Shown here: piece after piece, positions 32,842 to 45,886 of the stretch | How the letters are laid out: each line of letters begins with the position of its first letter | Position numbering within the stretch: position 1 is the first letter of the stretch | Origin: Physcomitrium patens | Lineage: Eukaryota; Streptophyta; Bryopsida; Funariales; Funariaceae | DNA: 64,000 bases | Reading direction: 5' to 3' | Assembly (NCBI RefSeq): GCF_000002425.4 | Contig: NC_037271.1 | Coordinates: forward strand, 11,156,786 to 11,220,785 | Notes under the pieces: model-generated | Seen by the model: the letters and a program-made list of their open reading frames with translations, nothing else | What the model was told of the DNA's origin: nothing | The model's database searches: none | Translations under genes and position numbers: made by a program

Positions 32842-35800
32842 TCAGTTCCATCTCTTCGCATTCTTGGTCACCTTGCCTTTCGCTTTGCTCTGGGAGAAGG
32901 CTTTTGCCTTCTGCTTCTTCTGTAGCTCCTTCTCGGCCTTGGACATCTTGGACTTGGCCTTCACTGTTGGACCCTTCATTTCAAGCTCCTCCTCACGGTC
33001 TAGCTCCCTCTGTCGGGCTTCCAAGTTTTGCTCCAAGTAATACTGCAAAGGAATTGTATGACAGCATGTTAGCATCACATATATTGCTCCAGTAAGTGCA
33101 TCACTGAATACACAACTAGAATTAAAATGACCACTGCGAAATTCAGGACACTGAGATACTGAATATGTGAAACTGACTGAAACGTAATATCAGATACAAG
33201 CACCTAAACAAGAGATTTGTACAGCAAAAGTGAAAACATGAACACAGAAGCATACGTTGTAATCGCCACTGTAGTCTCTGAGCTTGTTATCGGTCACTTC
33301 CACCACACGGTTCACTATCTGCCTCAAGAAGTACCGGTCGTGAGAAACTGCGATGACTGTACCCTTATACTCCCTCAATGCTTCCTGCAAACCACAAGCT
33401 TCTGGGTTAGCTTAACATGCTAGTACCTACTGGTAATCAACTTGAAGAAAATAGTAAAATTGGAGAATAAGAGTGAGAGAGGCAAAATGAAAAACTATAG
33501 AAGGATTGACTGAAAATTGAAGTGCTGTATCTACATCCGGCTAAGGAAAAATACAGAGGAAGAGAGAGGATCAAAAACTGTTACCTCAAGCATTTCCTTT
33601 GAAGGAATATCCAGATGATTTGTGGGCTCGTCCAGTACTAGGACAGTTGAAGGTGTGACCATGAACTTGCACAACGATAGCCGCGCCTTCTCTCCCCCGC
33701 TTAGGAAAGCAACCTTCCGGTCCAGCATTTCGGCTTTGAAGTTGCAACGCCCAAGGAGAGCTTTAATGTCATTCATGCGCCAGTCCTCTGCAGCTTCTTC
33801 GACGGTTTGCAGAACAGTCTTGTTCAGGTCCAGAGCCTCTGCTTGGTTTTGTTCGAAGTAGTTAGGTACTACTCTATATTCACCAAAAGATATGTCCCCA
33901 GAAGATGCCTCTTGCATGTTCATCAACATCCGCAATAGCGTGCTCTTGCCGCACCCATTGGGACCAATTACTGCCAGTTTCTCGCCTCGCTCCACAGTGA
34001 GCTGTGCGTTATCAAACAGGACCTGCAAAACAGGAAAACCATGTAAGACTCGCCACTGTGAATTACTAAAGAAAACGTTATCTTCGAGTTTCTGCTTAAG
34101 ATGAAATATTACAATACACATCAATTTTTATTTGACAACGGTAACCGAAAGAGTTCAACTCAGAACCAACAGTCAAGTAGCTAAAATCATCTCGTAACAG
34201 CTTATTGAAAAAAAACCCACCTTGTCGTCATAACGAAATCCCAAATTCTTGATCTGGACAACAGTTCTGCCGCTTCGTTCCAGCTCTGGAAAACGGAACT
34301 TGAGAGGCTTGCGTTCAAATGGTTTCTCCACTATCTGCCCTTCAGATTCCATCTTTTCCAATTGCTGCAATTCAATCAACATCCAATCGTGTCAGATCAA
34401 CAACATAGGTCAAGGATAAGTATCGGTTTCGTTTTCATGCCTGACCGACGTTCGTTTGATGTAATTGTCAAAGTCAGGAAGTACAAGACATGTTTAATAG
34501 CAATACCTTAGCGGCAGATGCTGCACGACCAGAATTAGCTCCACTGCTGAGCCGCTGAATCATCTCCTCAGTTCGCGAAATTTCCTTCTGCTGCTTCTCC
34601 CATGCCATGCGCTGAGCTTCTACCCACGCCGCCTTAGCCAACACATATTCACTGTAATTTCCAGGGAAAGTCTGTGCCACGCCCATGTCGGTCTCCACAA
34701 TCTTAGTGCATAGCTGGTCGAGGAAGGCCCTGTCGTGGGACACAATCACCATGGGCACATCTTGATCCTTCAAGTATCTTTCCAGCCACTCGATACTGTC
34801 CAAGTCCAAGTGATTTGTAGGCTCATCCAACAACAACAGGTCCGGCTCCTGCAGTAAAATCTTGCCGAGTGCTACACGCATTTGCCAGCCTCCACTGAAG
34901 GAAGCCACCAATCGGTCCGCGTCATCGGCAGTAAAGCCTAGCTCTGGCATCATCTTGTTGATGCTTACATCGATGCTGTAAAGATCAGACGCCTCGGCCT
35001 TCTGCTGCAAGGTGTCCAGTTCATCCAAGAGCTTCGCCATAAGATCCATATCATCGGTCGCGTTCTCGAGCGCTACCTGAAAACATTATCATTGACGCTG
35101 TTAGTCACGATCCACAACACATTAGGATAGCCTACTTGCACTATGAATAACCTAAAACACACACACACACTGAGTGAGAGAAATCTAACGATCAGATGTA
35201 ATTGGAAGATGGGAAACACAACAGTTCGATGATGGTAACAATAACCCACCTGCACTTTTTCCATCCTTGCCGAAATTTCCATCTCACTTGAAAAGGTGCT
35301 CATGAATTCCTCTCGTAGAGTGCGAGATCCCACCACCTCGAACTCCTGGCTCAAAAAGGCAATTTTCATATTCTCCCTAGCTTTCACAACATTCCCCGAG
35401 TCAGGCTCCTCCTTGCCCGCGATTATGTTGAGCTGCGTCGTCTTCCCGGCTCCATTGATACCCACAAGCCCTACTCTCTCACCTCTCTTGACTTCCCACG
35501 ACACGTCCTTCAATACCATACTGCCCTTAAAAGTTTTACTTATGTTCTCAAGCTTCACCCCCGATTGCACGGTCGATGCACCCGACTTGTCCTTCTTTTT
35601 CTGCTTCACCTCTTTCGCCCCATCGCTCTCTGCACCGGATTTTCCCTCTGGAATGTAATCCTTCTCAAACGCCTCCTCGAGCATAAACAGGGGAACCTCC
35701 TCTTCCACCGCTGTTCGCACCGCTGACACCCTCACATTTTCGCCTCTCCCCGTGACGAGGTTTCGGCCAACTGAATTAGAGGGTGACAATGCACCGCCCA

Positions 35801-36074
35801 TGCTCGCACTCCAACTCCGAGCAGCATCAGTAACCCTCGAGAACCCAGCCGCAACATTGCTGCCCCCTGCAAATTCACCGCCAGCACATCCCACGCCGAC
35901 ATCTCGTGCAGCTCTTATCCTCTTACTCTGAATTCTCACTGCTCGCACCTTGCCACCAACACAAACCCCCTTAGCTACGCTCTGGGAGGTGGTTGCCTTA
36001 CTCAGCTGCACATCTTCGGACAAGCTTCTGGATAAGCTCCGGACCAAGCTCGAAGATTCTGCGACAAACGCCAT
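32842..36074 (-). CDS. ABCF5: ABC transporter F family protein, ABCF5-like, plastid-targeted
   Basis: Six exons on the minus strand (36074-35250, 35076-34507, 34364-34221, 34022-33585, 33384-33256, 33042-32842), all phase 0 with GT-AG introns, give 768 codons. It has two ATP-binding cassettes and no membrane domain. Walker A GINGAGKT is at 205-212, signature SFSGGWQMR near 334, and Walker B LLLDEPTNHLD near 356-366. The second set is GPNGCGKST 533-541, LSGGEK 620-625 and LDEPTNHLD near 643. ABCF proteins act on ribosomes (bacterial EttA/Uup, yeast GCN20). The tail (NYYLEQNLEARQRELDREEELE and the Lys-rich end KNAKRWN) matches the plant ABCF5 type. About 170 N-terminal residues, rich in Ser, Ala and Arg, precede the first cassette and look like a plastid transit peptide. 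Start is the first in-frame ATG. Confidence 0.93.
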
Positions 36075-37356
36075 CTCTACCACCGCCACCTCTCCCACAA
36101 TCTTGACAAAAATCCCGTCTCTAAGCCCAACTACACATCCGTCTCCGATTCCCAACACAGAGTAATCCCAAAGGGTTGTCCTGCTCTTTCAAAGCAAACC
36201 AAACACACCAATCCGAAACCGAACTCGGCAGACACCTCTCAACGTCACCGTCACCCTCAGAGCTGCGGTGTCTGGCGACAGACCTCAGATGCGAGAGATG
36301 GCGAGAGACGCTTTCCCGTGGACGCCAGCAACTTCACAACTGGACTTACTAGAAATCTCGGTCACAGCGTCTGCTCATCATCTAGGCTTTTGCCAAAAGG
36401 TAACCTGAACAATCCATGGCTGCAGTAAACCATCGCTACGATTGGCTCGTTTCGTGTGGTGCTGATTGATAGGTTCCACACTCCACTGCTCTGCGATGCC
36501 TGGACTACCACCGTTACCCTATCCAGATCCCTGCTTTCCCTCAACCAATCACTCCCCACCTTCGACTAATTTACTCACCTAGTCCTCACGAACTGATAAA
36601 ATCCACTTCACCTTCGGGTCCATTGGTACTCTGATCGCGGTACAAACACCCTTGTGGCTAAACCTTGCACTCCACTTTCCGTTTTTTTTCCAAAACCCAC
36701 AGAAAACTTACTTGCACTGATTTGCCAGTTTATATCCACTGGCAACGATTTACCGTCGTCGACTGCTCCGGTGCCGTGCGATGACGGATCCAGGGCGCAG
36801 ATATATGCATCGTCATCTGGTTTCCACCGCTTTCGTCGAGATCGATGACGTCGCCCACACACACAGATCGCATGAATTTCACATCTCCCAACAGAAAATC
36901 TATCCGCATTAAGTAAAACGAAACAGCGGCGGATCCATTACTCGATTGGAATCGAATTTCCTCGCCGCTTCTCTGTCTAATCGGTGCATTTGTCCAGTAT
37001 TTTTTTACAACTTTTTTTTTATAATTTTTTTATAATTTTCTTTTTCACAAGATTTGTTTGGTTCCGCATGACCACGTTTCCTCGCTGTGATGTTTCCCAC
37101 CACAACGATGCCACAAAAAAATCTTCACTCTCTTCATCTCCGACGTCGTCGTCTTCGTCTCCTCTCTTTTTCCTTTGGGTGCATTCCAGCGGGTCCGGAG
37201 AAAATATCGGCGAAGGATGGCAAACTTTATTCATTCATTTATTGATTCCGATCTAGATAGAAAAATAAATTGCGGCCGCTCACTTTATTGAAGCCCACAC
37301 TAATTATTTGCTCGTCCTCGTGGGATGGATAGATGTATGGAAATCATCCATCCAAG
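36075..37356. other. ABCF5 leader and promoter region
   Basis: GC-richer to about 36970, then T-rich. It presumably contains the ABCF5 5' untranslated region and promoter. Short frames on both strands (for example 36608-36862 minus) lack domains and I do not call them genes. Confidence 0.5.
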
Positions 37357-38470
37357 TTGGATGTGGAGTTCTTGGTGCTTTGGATGAAAATTGGGTGAGT
37401 GGTGTTGGATGTGGAGTTCTTGGTACTTTGGATGAAAATTGGGTGCATGGTGTTGGATGTGGAGTTTTTGGTACTTTGGATGAAAATTAGGTGCATGGTG
37501 TTGGATGTGGAGTTCTTGGTGCTTTGGATGAAAATTGGATGCATGGTGTTAGATGTGGAGTTCTTGGTACTTAAGATGAAAATTGGGTGCATGGTGTTGG
37601 ATGTGGAGTTTTGGGTGCTTTAGATGAAAATTGGGTGAGTGATGTTGGATGTGGAGTTCTTGGTGCTTTGGATGAAAATTGGGTGCATGGTATTGGATGT
37701 GAAGTTCTTGGTGCATTGGATGAAAATTAGGTGCGTGGTGTTGGATGTGGAGTTTTTGGTGCTTTGGATGAAAATTGGGTGAGTGGTGTTAGATGTGGAG
37801 TTCTTGGTGCTTTGGATGAAAATTGGATGCGTGATATTGGATGTGGAGTTCTTGGTGCTTTGGATGAAAATTGGGTGCGTGGTATTAGATGTGGAGTTCT
37901 TGGTGCATTGGATGAAAATTAGGTGCGTGGTGTTGGATGTGGAGTTTTTGGTGCTTTGGATGAAAATTGGGTGAGTGGTGTTAGATGTGGAGTTCTTGGT
38001 GCTTTGGATGAAAATTGGGTGCGTGGTATTGGATGTGGAGTTCTTGGTGCATTCGATGAAAATTAGGTTCGTGGTGTTGGATGTGGAGTTTTTGGTACAT
38101 TGGATGAAAATTAGGTGCATAGTGTTGGATGTGGAGTTCTTGGTGCTTTGGATGAAAATTGGGTGTGTAGTGTTGGATGTGGAGTTCTTGGTGCTTTGGA
38201 TGAAAATTGGGTGCGTAGTATTGGATGTGGAGTTCTTGGTGTATTGGATGTGGAGTTCTTGGTATATTGGATGTGGAGTTCTTGGTGTATTGGATGAAAA
38301 TTAGGTGCGTGGTGTTGGATGTGGAGTTTTTGGTGCATTGGATGAAAATTAGGTCCATGGTGTTGGATGTGGAGTTCTTGGTGCTTTGGATGAAAATTGG
38401 GTATGTGGTGTTGGATGTGGAATTCTTGGTGCATTGGATGAAAATTGGGTGCATGGTGTTGGATGTGGAT
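37357..38470. repeat. 48-bp minisatellite, about 23 units
   Basis: Head-to-tail units of 48 bp built around TTGGATGTGGAGTTCTTGG and TGGATGAAAATTGGGTG, with single-base variants (TAGGTG/TGGGTG, GCTTTGG/GCATTGG). Two or three shortened units lie at 38225-38300. As 48 is divisible by three, several frames on both strands stay open, for example HPIFIQSTKNSTSNTT on the minus strand. This is a by-product of the repeat and not a gene. Confidence 0.95.
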
Positions 38471-39446
38471 TATAAGGATTGGATGAATGTATGTTACAAA
38501 TAGTAGTATTCACAAATAAATACTATTATTTATAACATCATAATTGTACTTCTAATGTAAGAGGTGCTGCATTTGAAAATTTTCTTTCTATTGGTAGGAA
38601 GATATAAAAGTGTTTGAACTTAATAAATAGTCCATAATTCCATAAATGTAAGATTTTGAAATGTTTGGGCCAATGGATTTACATAATAAAATATAAAAAT
38701 ATATTAGAAATTTGATTGTTAAATTAATTAATTATAAATACTAAGTTAAGTTTGAAATGAAGCTATTAGTTGTTGACGATAAGCTAAAGACATAATACAT
38801 TGAATTCAACATAAATATACATCATACAAAAATATATTGTTTACTATTTTTTGTATTTAATTTCCACAGCATTGTAAATATTTTGCAAGTTATAGGCAAT
38901 TATTATATTTTCTAATTAGTTTTGGAAATATAAAAATAAACTTATTTAAAAAAATGATATTTGATATATATAAAAGTGTATGGAGTGACTAGTGAATCAA
39001 AGCTAAATTTTGATTATTAAATTATAAAATGTGATAAATACATAAATTCTATAGAATTAAATTTTTATTTTTTTATTCATAAATAAAAGTATATACTAGA
39101 GAGAATTAACTTTCTTTATCTATTAGCATTTATGTAACACAAATATAAAAGCAATGCTTAACAAAGATCCTATAATCAAAAAAAATTAAAGTATATTTTA
39201 AATATAATTTAAGAACTAAAAATTTATGATAATACTAACATACAATACAAATATGGTTCTACTTTTTTCTTAACTATATATAAAGAAAAATTGGTTTTAA
39301 GAATTTATACTTATAACTTTTTTTATGAAGTTTCATCCATCAAATAATACAAAATATAGAATAAAAAAGATTATAAATTAAGATAAATATTAATATAATT
39401 ATTTTAATATATATCTTCTTCCATTACTTTTGAAGACTTTTATAAA
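38471..39446. other. AT-rich spacer
   Basis: About 1 kb of AT-rich DNA between the minisatellite and element C. I see nothing recognisable. Confidence 0.5.
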
Positions 39447-39449
39447 TGT

Positions 39450-39508
<59 letters not shown>

Positions 39509-40026
39509 TCTAATATTTACCTATATGATTAAGTAGAAGTAGGTAAAAGTAGATTTATTTCATAATATCTTTTAAAAAAGCTTCCTAAAAGCTTCATAGA
39601 TGTTGTTGTGACTTCATATATGTTTGTAATTGATTGATATATTAGAAACTTGGTCAACAAATTAATCATATGCTACACATGTTAATAGCTTGCAGAATAA
39701 GCTAACTATGTAATCTACATATAGAAAACTTGCCTTGCAAGTTAAGATACATGTTTTGTATAGTCAACACATTTTGGAGGTTCTATAGAACATTGCTACA
39801 TAGAGCTTAGTTAGATAGTACATATAGAGGCAAAAGTAAAGCCTCCTTCACTTTTGTCAATGCCTTTTTATTCTTTAGTTTTATTTCAAGACTTTCTAAT
39901 TTTCTTGTCTTTGGCAATAGCCATTTTAATTTAATACTATATCATCCTTGAGTGATATTCCAAGTTCATTTGAATGATACAAGAATGTATTGAAAATTTC
40001 TTTTCTTCAGATTCATGTCCTTGATA
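39447..40026 (+). repeat. 5' LTR of element C with (AT)n expansion
   Basis: Starts TGTCACACACATAT and ends TCCTTGATA. An AT run of about 49 bases (39456-39504) has expanded where other copies read ACATACATATAATTA. The TATA-hairpin block lies near 39818-39862. Confidence 0.85.
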
Positions 40027-40241
40027 GTTTGACAAGAATGTTATTTTATTTTTCTTGTCATTTTTTAGAAGTAAGTAGTTTATCTCACTTTTAATGTTGT
40101 GATTTCAAGATTGCAGATTATCCACCTTTAAATAATTTTTTTACTTTTTTAACAATGATTTTTTCCTTAAAGAGAGCAGATTATTCTTCTTTATGGAAAT
40201 TTTTATTTGATGTTAGAGATTGTTGATTATCCTCCTCTAAT

Positions 40242-41330
40242 TTGACTTATAGATTTGTTAAGTTATTTGAAATAGAAGAAAAAATCATAGATGCTATACT
40301 TGATGGAAGTGAGAATAGATTTGCAACTATTGCACATCTTGACAAACTTGTCAATACTCTTAGAGTAGAACTTTTATACATCACTAGTGCTAACGATAGA
40401 AATATTAATCCTATGCCTATAGAAGAAATTCAAAGTCTATATCAAGAAGTTGTGTAGTTGAAGGAAGTAAGTAGATCGACCTCACAACCAAATCCAGTAT
40501 GTTTTGCTTCTTGAAGTACAATGGAGATAAGGATTAATATGCTCAAGAAGTTTAATTGTACAAGTTCAAAATTTTGAGGATTTCTATAACAAATCAAGTT
40601 CTATGTAAGGTTGTATCTCTTCTAATATCTTGATGGATTTACTCAAGTTGGGTTCATAGGTACACTCCTATCTCAAAGTGCTCTCTTTTAGTTTGCATCT
40701 TTGATTAAAAAAGATTTGCAACTCTTTTATGATTTGAATTCATTCCTAGAAGTGTTTATAACCACATTCAAAGAAAGTAATTGAGAAAGAGTAGTAGAGG
40801 CGAAACTCTTATATTTTCAAAAATGATTATGATCAATGACCATATATGTTGTTGAATTTGAAAATCTTGCTTGCAACGTGGATTGAAATGACAAAGCTCT
40901 CATCAATCAATTTTGATATGGATTGAAGGATAATGTCAAAGATTTATTATTGACAATGTTGAAAGTAAAATCTTTAAAATAATTTATTACTCCAATCATT
41001 GTATGTAACATGTAACTATTTGAAAGGCATCAACAACAAAGACTCGGCTAGAGAGGAACAAGTCAAGTGATGATAGTAGCATCTAAGTTTTCAAAAACTT
41101 ATTTATCAAAGTAGAAATTAATGTAAATTGATATAATATGTTTTAAAACTTTTACAAAGTAAGAAAAGACTTGATGTTGCCAAGAAGATTTATGCTTATA
41201 CTATGGAGGAGCTAAAGACATTTTTCAACATTATCTAAAGAAGCAACACATACACAAAATGAGGAGCACAATTACCAAAGAAGGCAATGTGTCAAAAAAT
41301 GAGTTTTTTTGGCTACACTAGAAATCATGT
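40242..41330 (+). pseudogene. Gag of element C, decayed
   Basis: The first open stretch (40242-40457, RFVKLFEIEEKIIDAILDG) begins at a TTG and no credible ATG is visible. Downstream fragments match gag of B: GFTQVGFIGTLLSQSALF at about 40636-40690, then ALINQF-YGLKDNVKDLLLTM near 40890-40955. The zinc-knuckle equivalent near 41190-41250 has lost cysteines. Stops are mostly TAA or TAG where B has CAA or TGG. Confidence 0.75.
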
Positions 41331-42196
41331 AGCTGAAATCATACTCAATATCTAGTAAAGGTCCTATTCTTTATTTAGATTCTTTACCTTATTTTATAAT
41401 AGATATATATTTAGGACCTAAAAATAATAAATTCTTTATATTATTAGATTCAAGAGCTACAACTTATTTTATAGATAAAGACTTTGTCAAAAAGCAAGAA
41501 ATACTTTTTGTCAAGAAAACTAAATCCATACATGTAGAAGTCATAGATGGTCATTTATTATCTTTTAGAGATGTTTTCTATGAGACTTTTCTTTTAGATG
41601 TAGCAATTAAAGATCATAATAGTATATTAATATTTAATGTGATAAGACCTTCTTCAAATCCAATTATTTTATAATTATCATGGTTAAAAAAATATAACTT
41701 TCAAATAGATTGGAATTTTTGTAACTTTGATTTTTATTTATATTTTAATCGAAAATCTTATTAGTCAAATAGAAATATATAAGTCTAATATATTTACACC
41801 TTTACTAATATGTGCAAGGACTTTCATGCATGTTGCAAAAAAAAATTCATCTTTTAATATATATAATACACTTATTTTTGATGGTGGAAAGACGTTACGT
41901 AGTATTCCTAATCAATATAAAGATTTCTAAGATATTTTTAAAAAGAAGAATGCAGATATTCTTCTAGAGTATTGACCTTATGATTTTTCAATTCATACGT
42001 AAGAAAGAGCTCAACTTCCATTTGGACCAATCTTTAGCTTATCGTAGAATAAATTGGCTGCACTAAAAGAGTACATTGATGAGGACTTGGCTAAAAACTT
42101 CATATGCCATTTGAAATCTCTAACATAAGTTTTTATCTTATTTGTGAAGAAAAAAGATGGATCTCTACAAATGAGCATAAATTATTAAGAACTTAA

Positions 42197-42242
42197 TAAG
42201 ATCACCATCAAGAATAGATATCTATTCTTGATGGTGATCTTA
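42197..42242. repeat. Perfect 46-bp palindrome within RT of element C
   Basis: The arms 42197-42219 and 42220-42242 are exact reverse complements (centre AATAGAT/ATCTATT) with no loop. The left arm is ordinary RT sequence (matching ITIKNRYP of B). The right arm has no counterpart in B or D, and about 110-150 bp of RT expected after it is missing. Confidence 0.95.
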
Positions 42243-42383
42243 AGTCAAGAAGTTTTGAAGTTTTGAATATAATGTCATACCTTTTGGACTCACAAATGCA
42301 TTAATTACTTCTCAACATCTTATAAATGATATTTTTTATGATTTTTTTATGATTTTTTTATCTATTATTTACATGATATTCTA

Positions 42384-42483
42384 NNNNNNNNNNNNNNNNN
42401 NNNNNNNNNNNNNNNNNNNNNNNNNNNNNNNNNNNNNNNNNNNNNNNNNNNNNNNNNNNNNNNNNNNNNNNNNNNNNNNNNNN
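42384..42483. other. Assembly gap (100 N)
   Basis: Exactly 100 N bases, the usual placeholder for a gap of unknown length, within pol of element C. By comparison with B, the missing part spans the end of RT and the start of RNase H. Confidence 0.99.
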
Positions 42484-44491
42484 TTTAAGCAATTTTATGA
42501 AAATAAATGCATCAAACTTGGCTATAATGTCATTTTGTTTACAAATAGAAATAAATTACAAACTCTACCTGATAGCTTTTATTCCAAAAAATATTAGCAG
42601 CTAGATTTAAGTATAAGATCTATACAAAAGAGATTTTTGTAATTCTAGATTCATTTCAAGAATGGCATCATTATCTATAAAGCATCTCAAATCCAATCAC
42701 CGTATATATAGATCACAAGAATCTTAAGTACTTCATGATAGCATATATTTTAAATTTTTGCCAACCTCATTGGAGCATGTCTTTGTCAAGATTTGATTTT
42801 AAGATTATTTATTAATTCAAAAAATAATAAGATTTATTAAATGTTCTTTTTGGATATTTTCATCTTGTATCAAAAGAATGAGTTGTATCTTTAAATCTAT
42901 ATATATATATATTTTTTTTGAATTCAAAGCATATTTAACTTTAAGCAATAAAATAAATATTGATTGTTGATTCAACTTTTTTCAAGCAAATTAATCAAGT
43001 ATGTCATTTGATCCTCTTGTTCATAATATCAAAAGTAATTCTTCTAAATCTCATGATACTTCCAAGTTTGAGTTCAAAAATAATCTACTTTATTTTGAAA
43101 GATAATTATATATTTTAGAAGGCAAAATATAACTACATATTTTTTAAGCTTGTCACAACTTTTTAGTAGCCAAACATTTTAGATGCAATAAGACTTTCAA
43201 ACTAATATCAAGAGAATTTTGGTCGACTCAAGTATAAAAGGTAGTTAAAGACTTTATACAATCATGTGATATTTATTCAAGATCAAAAACTCTTCATCAT
43301 CAACCTTATGAACTTCTTTAACTATTATCTATTTTGGAACAACCATAGTCTTCTATTTCTATGGATTTTATCACAAATCTTCTAGTCTCAGGTTTGTATG
43401 ATTTTATATTTGTGATAGTAGATTGTTTTACCAAGATATCACATTTTGATATATCACAAGAAATGGCTAAGCTTTTTTTTGTCAATATTTGTTGCTATCA
43501 TGGATTACCTAAGGATATTACAATAGATAAGAAGATTCAATTTATATCAAGATTTTAAAGAATCTTTTTTAAGATTTTAAAAGTGGATATAAAGCTCTTT
43601 TTGACTTTTCATCTTCAAATTGATGGACAAACAAAATGGATGAATCAAGTTTTAGAGTAGTATTTGAGATATACCATCAACTATCATCAAAATGATTGAA
43701 CAATTTTTTTACCATTGGCAAAGTTTGCATATAATAATTAAGTACATTCTTCTACTCAACAAACACTTTTTTTTGCTTATTATGGTTATTATCCATAATT
43801 TGTTACTTTTCACTTTTCAAAAGTTGATAATCTTGTAACAAAAGATTTGGTAAATTATTTGTCAAACCTACATACAATAATAAAGACATAGTTAAAGGAA
43901 GCTCAAGAATAAGAAAAGATCAATACAGATGTCTATTACAAGAAACAACTACAATTCATCATAGATGACAAGATATAGCTACTCTGTCGCAATATCAAGA
44001 CTATTTGATTTTGTGATAAGTTAGACTATTGTAAGCTTTGATCTTTTCTTATTTGTGAATTAGCCAATCTCATAGTTTATCAATTATATCTATTGGAGTC
44101 TATAAAGATCCATTTCATATTCCCTATATCTCTTTTTGAGCCAATAAAGATAGTAAATATCTTGAAAAGAAGATAAATACTACATCTTCCTATAAAAGTG
44201 GATAATAATCAAGAGTTTGAGGTAGAATAAGTCTTAGATTCAAGGTGGTGCCAAAATAGATTAGAATATCTTGTTTATTGGTACAAATATGATATTAGTG
44301 AACATACATGGAAGCAAGTAAAGAATCTTGTAAATACAACAAAGAGGATTGAAGCTTTTCATCGACAAAATCTATCAAAATTAAGATAAAGAATATCAAA
44401 TCTTTATCATAAAAGAAATAAGATACAAGAAAGATAGCATTCTACTTTCTACTCTTATTTATAATTTTTGTATATTTGTGATATTAAGGAG

Positions 44492-44914
44492 ATAGAGAAC
44501 CAACAACCAATAGATTCAATTCAAAAGCTATCACTTATTGATTTATTAGATGAGACATTATGATTTTTACAACCTACAAGATGACGTAATTAAAATGAAG
44601 ATCTTCAAGAACAACATTTCTTTCCTTGAATAGATGGAAAGATACAATGTATTTGGTATCATGACTTTTAAAGAGACTCTTAATATTTGGTGATTTTATT
44701 AGAGGTAGTAACGACTTTGAACAATGCTCTAAATATTTTATTTGAAAGGAGTTATGAAGGCTTCAAAAATTATTAAATAATAGGATGGTCTTCTTGCCTT
44801 AGTATGGAATACTATCAATAGCTAAGAGGACTTATCAAATATCTTTAAAAATAATAAAGATCAGAATATGTGGTAAATTTAATGTAGCACACCTTGGATT
44901 TTCTCAATATATGA
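44492..44914 (+). pseudogene. ORF3 of element C, decayed
   Basis: Aligns from end to end with ORF3 of B and has the same length, 423 bp. The start codon is ATA instead of ATG (a G-to-A change) and several CAA/CGA codons have become TAA/TGA. Confidence 0.75.
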
Positions 44915-44955
44915 TGACTACTTATTGTAAATCTCGTCCCTAGAAGGAAAATTAA

Positions 44956-45494
44956 TAAAATGGACATACATATTTATTCTAATATTTATCCATATAAATA
45001 AGTAGAAGTAGATAAAAGTAGATTTATTTTATAATATCTTTTTAAAAAACTTCCTAAAAGCTTCATAGATGTTACTTTGACTTTATATATGATTGTAATT
45101 GATTGATAGATTAGAAACTTGGTCAACAAATTAACCATGTACTACACATGTTAATAGCTTATATGACAAGCTAATTATGTGGTCCACATATATCAAACTT
45201 GCATTGCAATTAAACATAAATATTTTACAAAGTCAAAACGTTTTGAAGGTCTTATAGAACATTGCTACATAGCTCTTAGTTAGATAGTATATATGGAGGC
45301 AAAAATAAAGCCTTCTTCACTTTTATCAATGCCTTTTTAGTCGTTAGTCTTATTTTAAGAATTTCTAATCTTCTTCTCTTTGGCAATGACCATTTTAATT
45401 TAATATTATAACATCTTTGAATAATTTTTAAAATTCTTTTGAATAATACAAAAGTGTATTGAAGATTTCTTATTTCAAGATTCATATCCTTGAC
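44956..45494 (+). repeat. 3' LTR of element C
   Basis: Starts at TAAAATGGACATAC, aligned with TGTCACGGACATAC of B, and ends CCTTGACA. About 540 bp, lacking the AT expansion of the 5' copy. Confidence 0.85.
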
Positions 45495-45789
45495 AATTAA
45501 TCTCTTTAATACATAATTTATGAAATGATATTTGATTTTATAAAAATAATAAAAAATCATAATACTTATAATATTTTATTTGAATTAAAAATATATATAA
45601 ATTTTTTTAAAAAACTTACCAAATTTTTTGTAAAATTAAAAAATCGTTGAAAAAAATAAGACACTAAAAAATATTAGTTATAAAAAATAATACATGAAAT
45701 TTGATATAGGGATTTTTGTACTTATCTTTTAAATCCTAATATATATGATTAATTAAAGAAATTCAAATTAATTAGTCTTAAAATAAGAA

Positions 45790-45822
<33 letters not shown>

Positions 45823-45886
45823 CTATATATATATATGATATATCAACCCAAACTTTTACTAAAACAATCCACCCATTATGACAATC
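45495..45886. other. Spacer between elements C and D with (CT)n
   Basis: AT-rich; contains a 26-base CT run at 45791-45816 followed by TTTCTTTC and a short TA run. No gene. Confidence 0.7.

Larger units (their letters stand above)
41331..44389 (+). pseudogene. Pol of element C, decayed and with assembly gap
   Basis: Fragments in order: protease (DSRATTYF where B has DSGASSCF) near 41449; protease-RT linker 41727-41930; RT start near 42140; palindrome 42197-42242; FEYNVIPFGLTNA near 42250; gap 42384-42483; RNase H near 42690; integrase zinc region near 43090-43290; integrase core 43361-43680; chromodomain 44220-44340. The stop is at 44387-44389. Scattered stops and missing RT sequence exclude function. 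Confidence 0.85.
39447..45494 (+). mobile_element. Element C: full-length but decayed Ty3/gypsy chromovirus
   Basis: LTRs at 39447-40026 and 44956-45494 enclose gag, pol and ORF3 in the same order as in B. Flanks ATAAA (39442-39446) and ATTAA (45495-45499) may be a decayed 5-bp target duplication. Coding frames are full of stops. Gag matches element Z better than B, so C and Z form one sub-lineage. The element contains an assembly gap and, just before it, a perfect palindrome. Confidence 0.88.

Noticed and set aside
36608..36862. Short minus-strand ORF upstream of ABCF5
   Set aside because: Arginine-rich, no domain, in leader/promoter DNA; looks like chance.
37308..38503. Several overlapping repeat-containing ORFs on both strands
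   Set aside because: All are by-products of the 48-bp minisatellite; open frames on both strands with the same period argue against coding.
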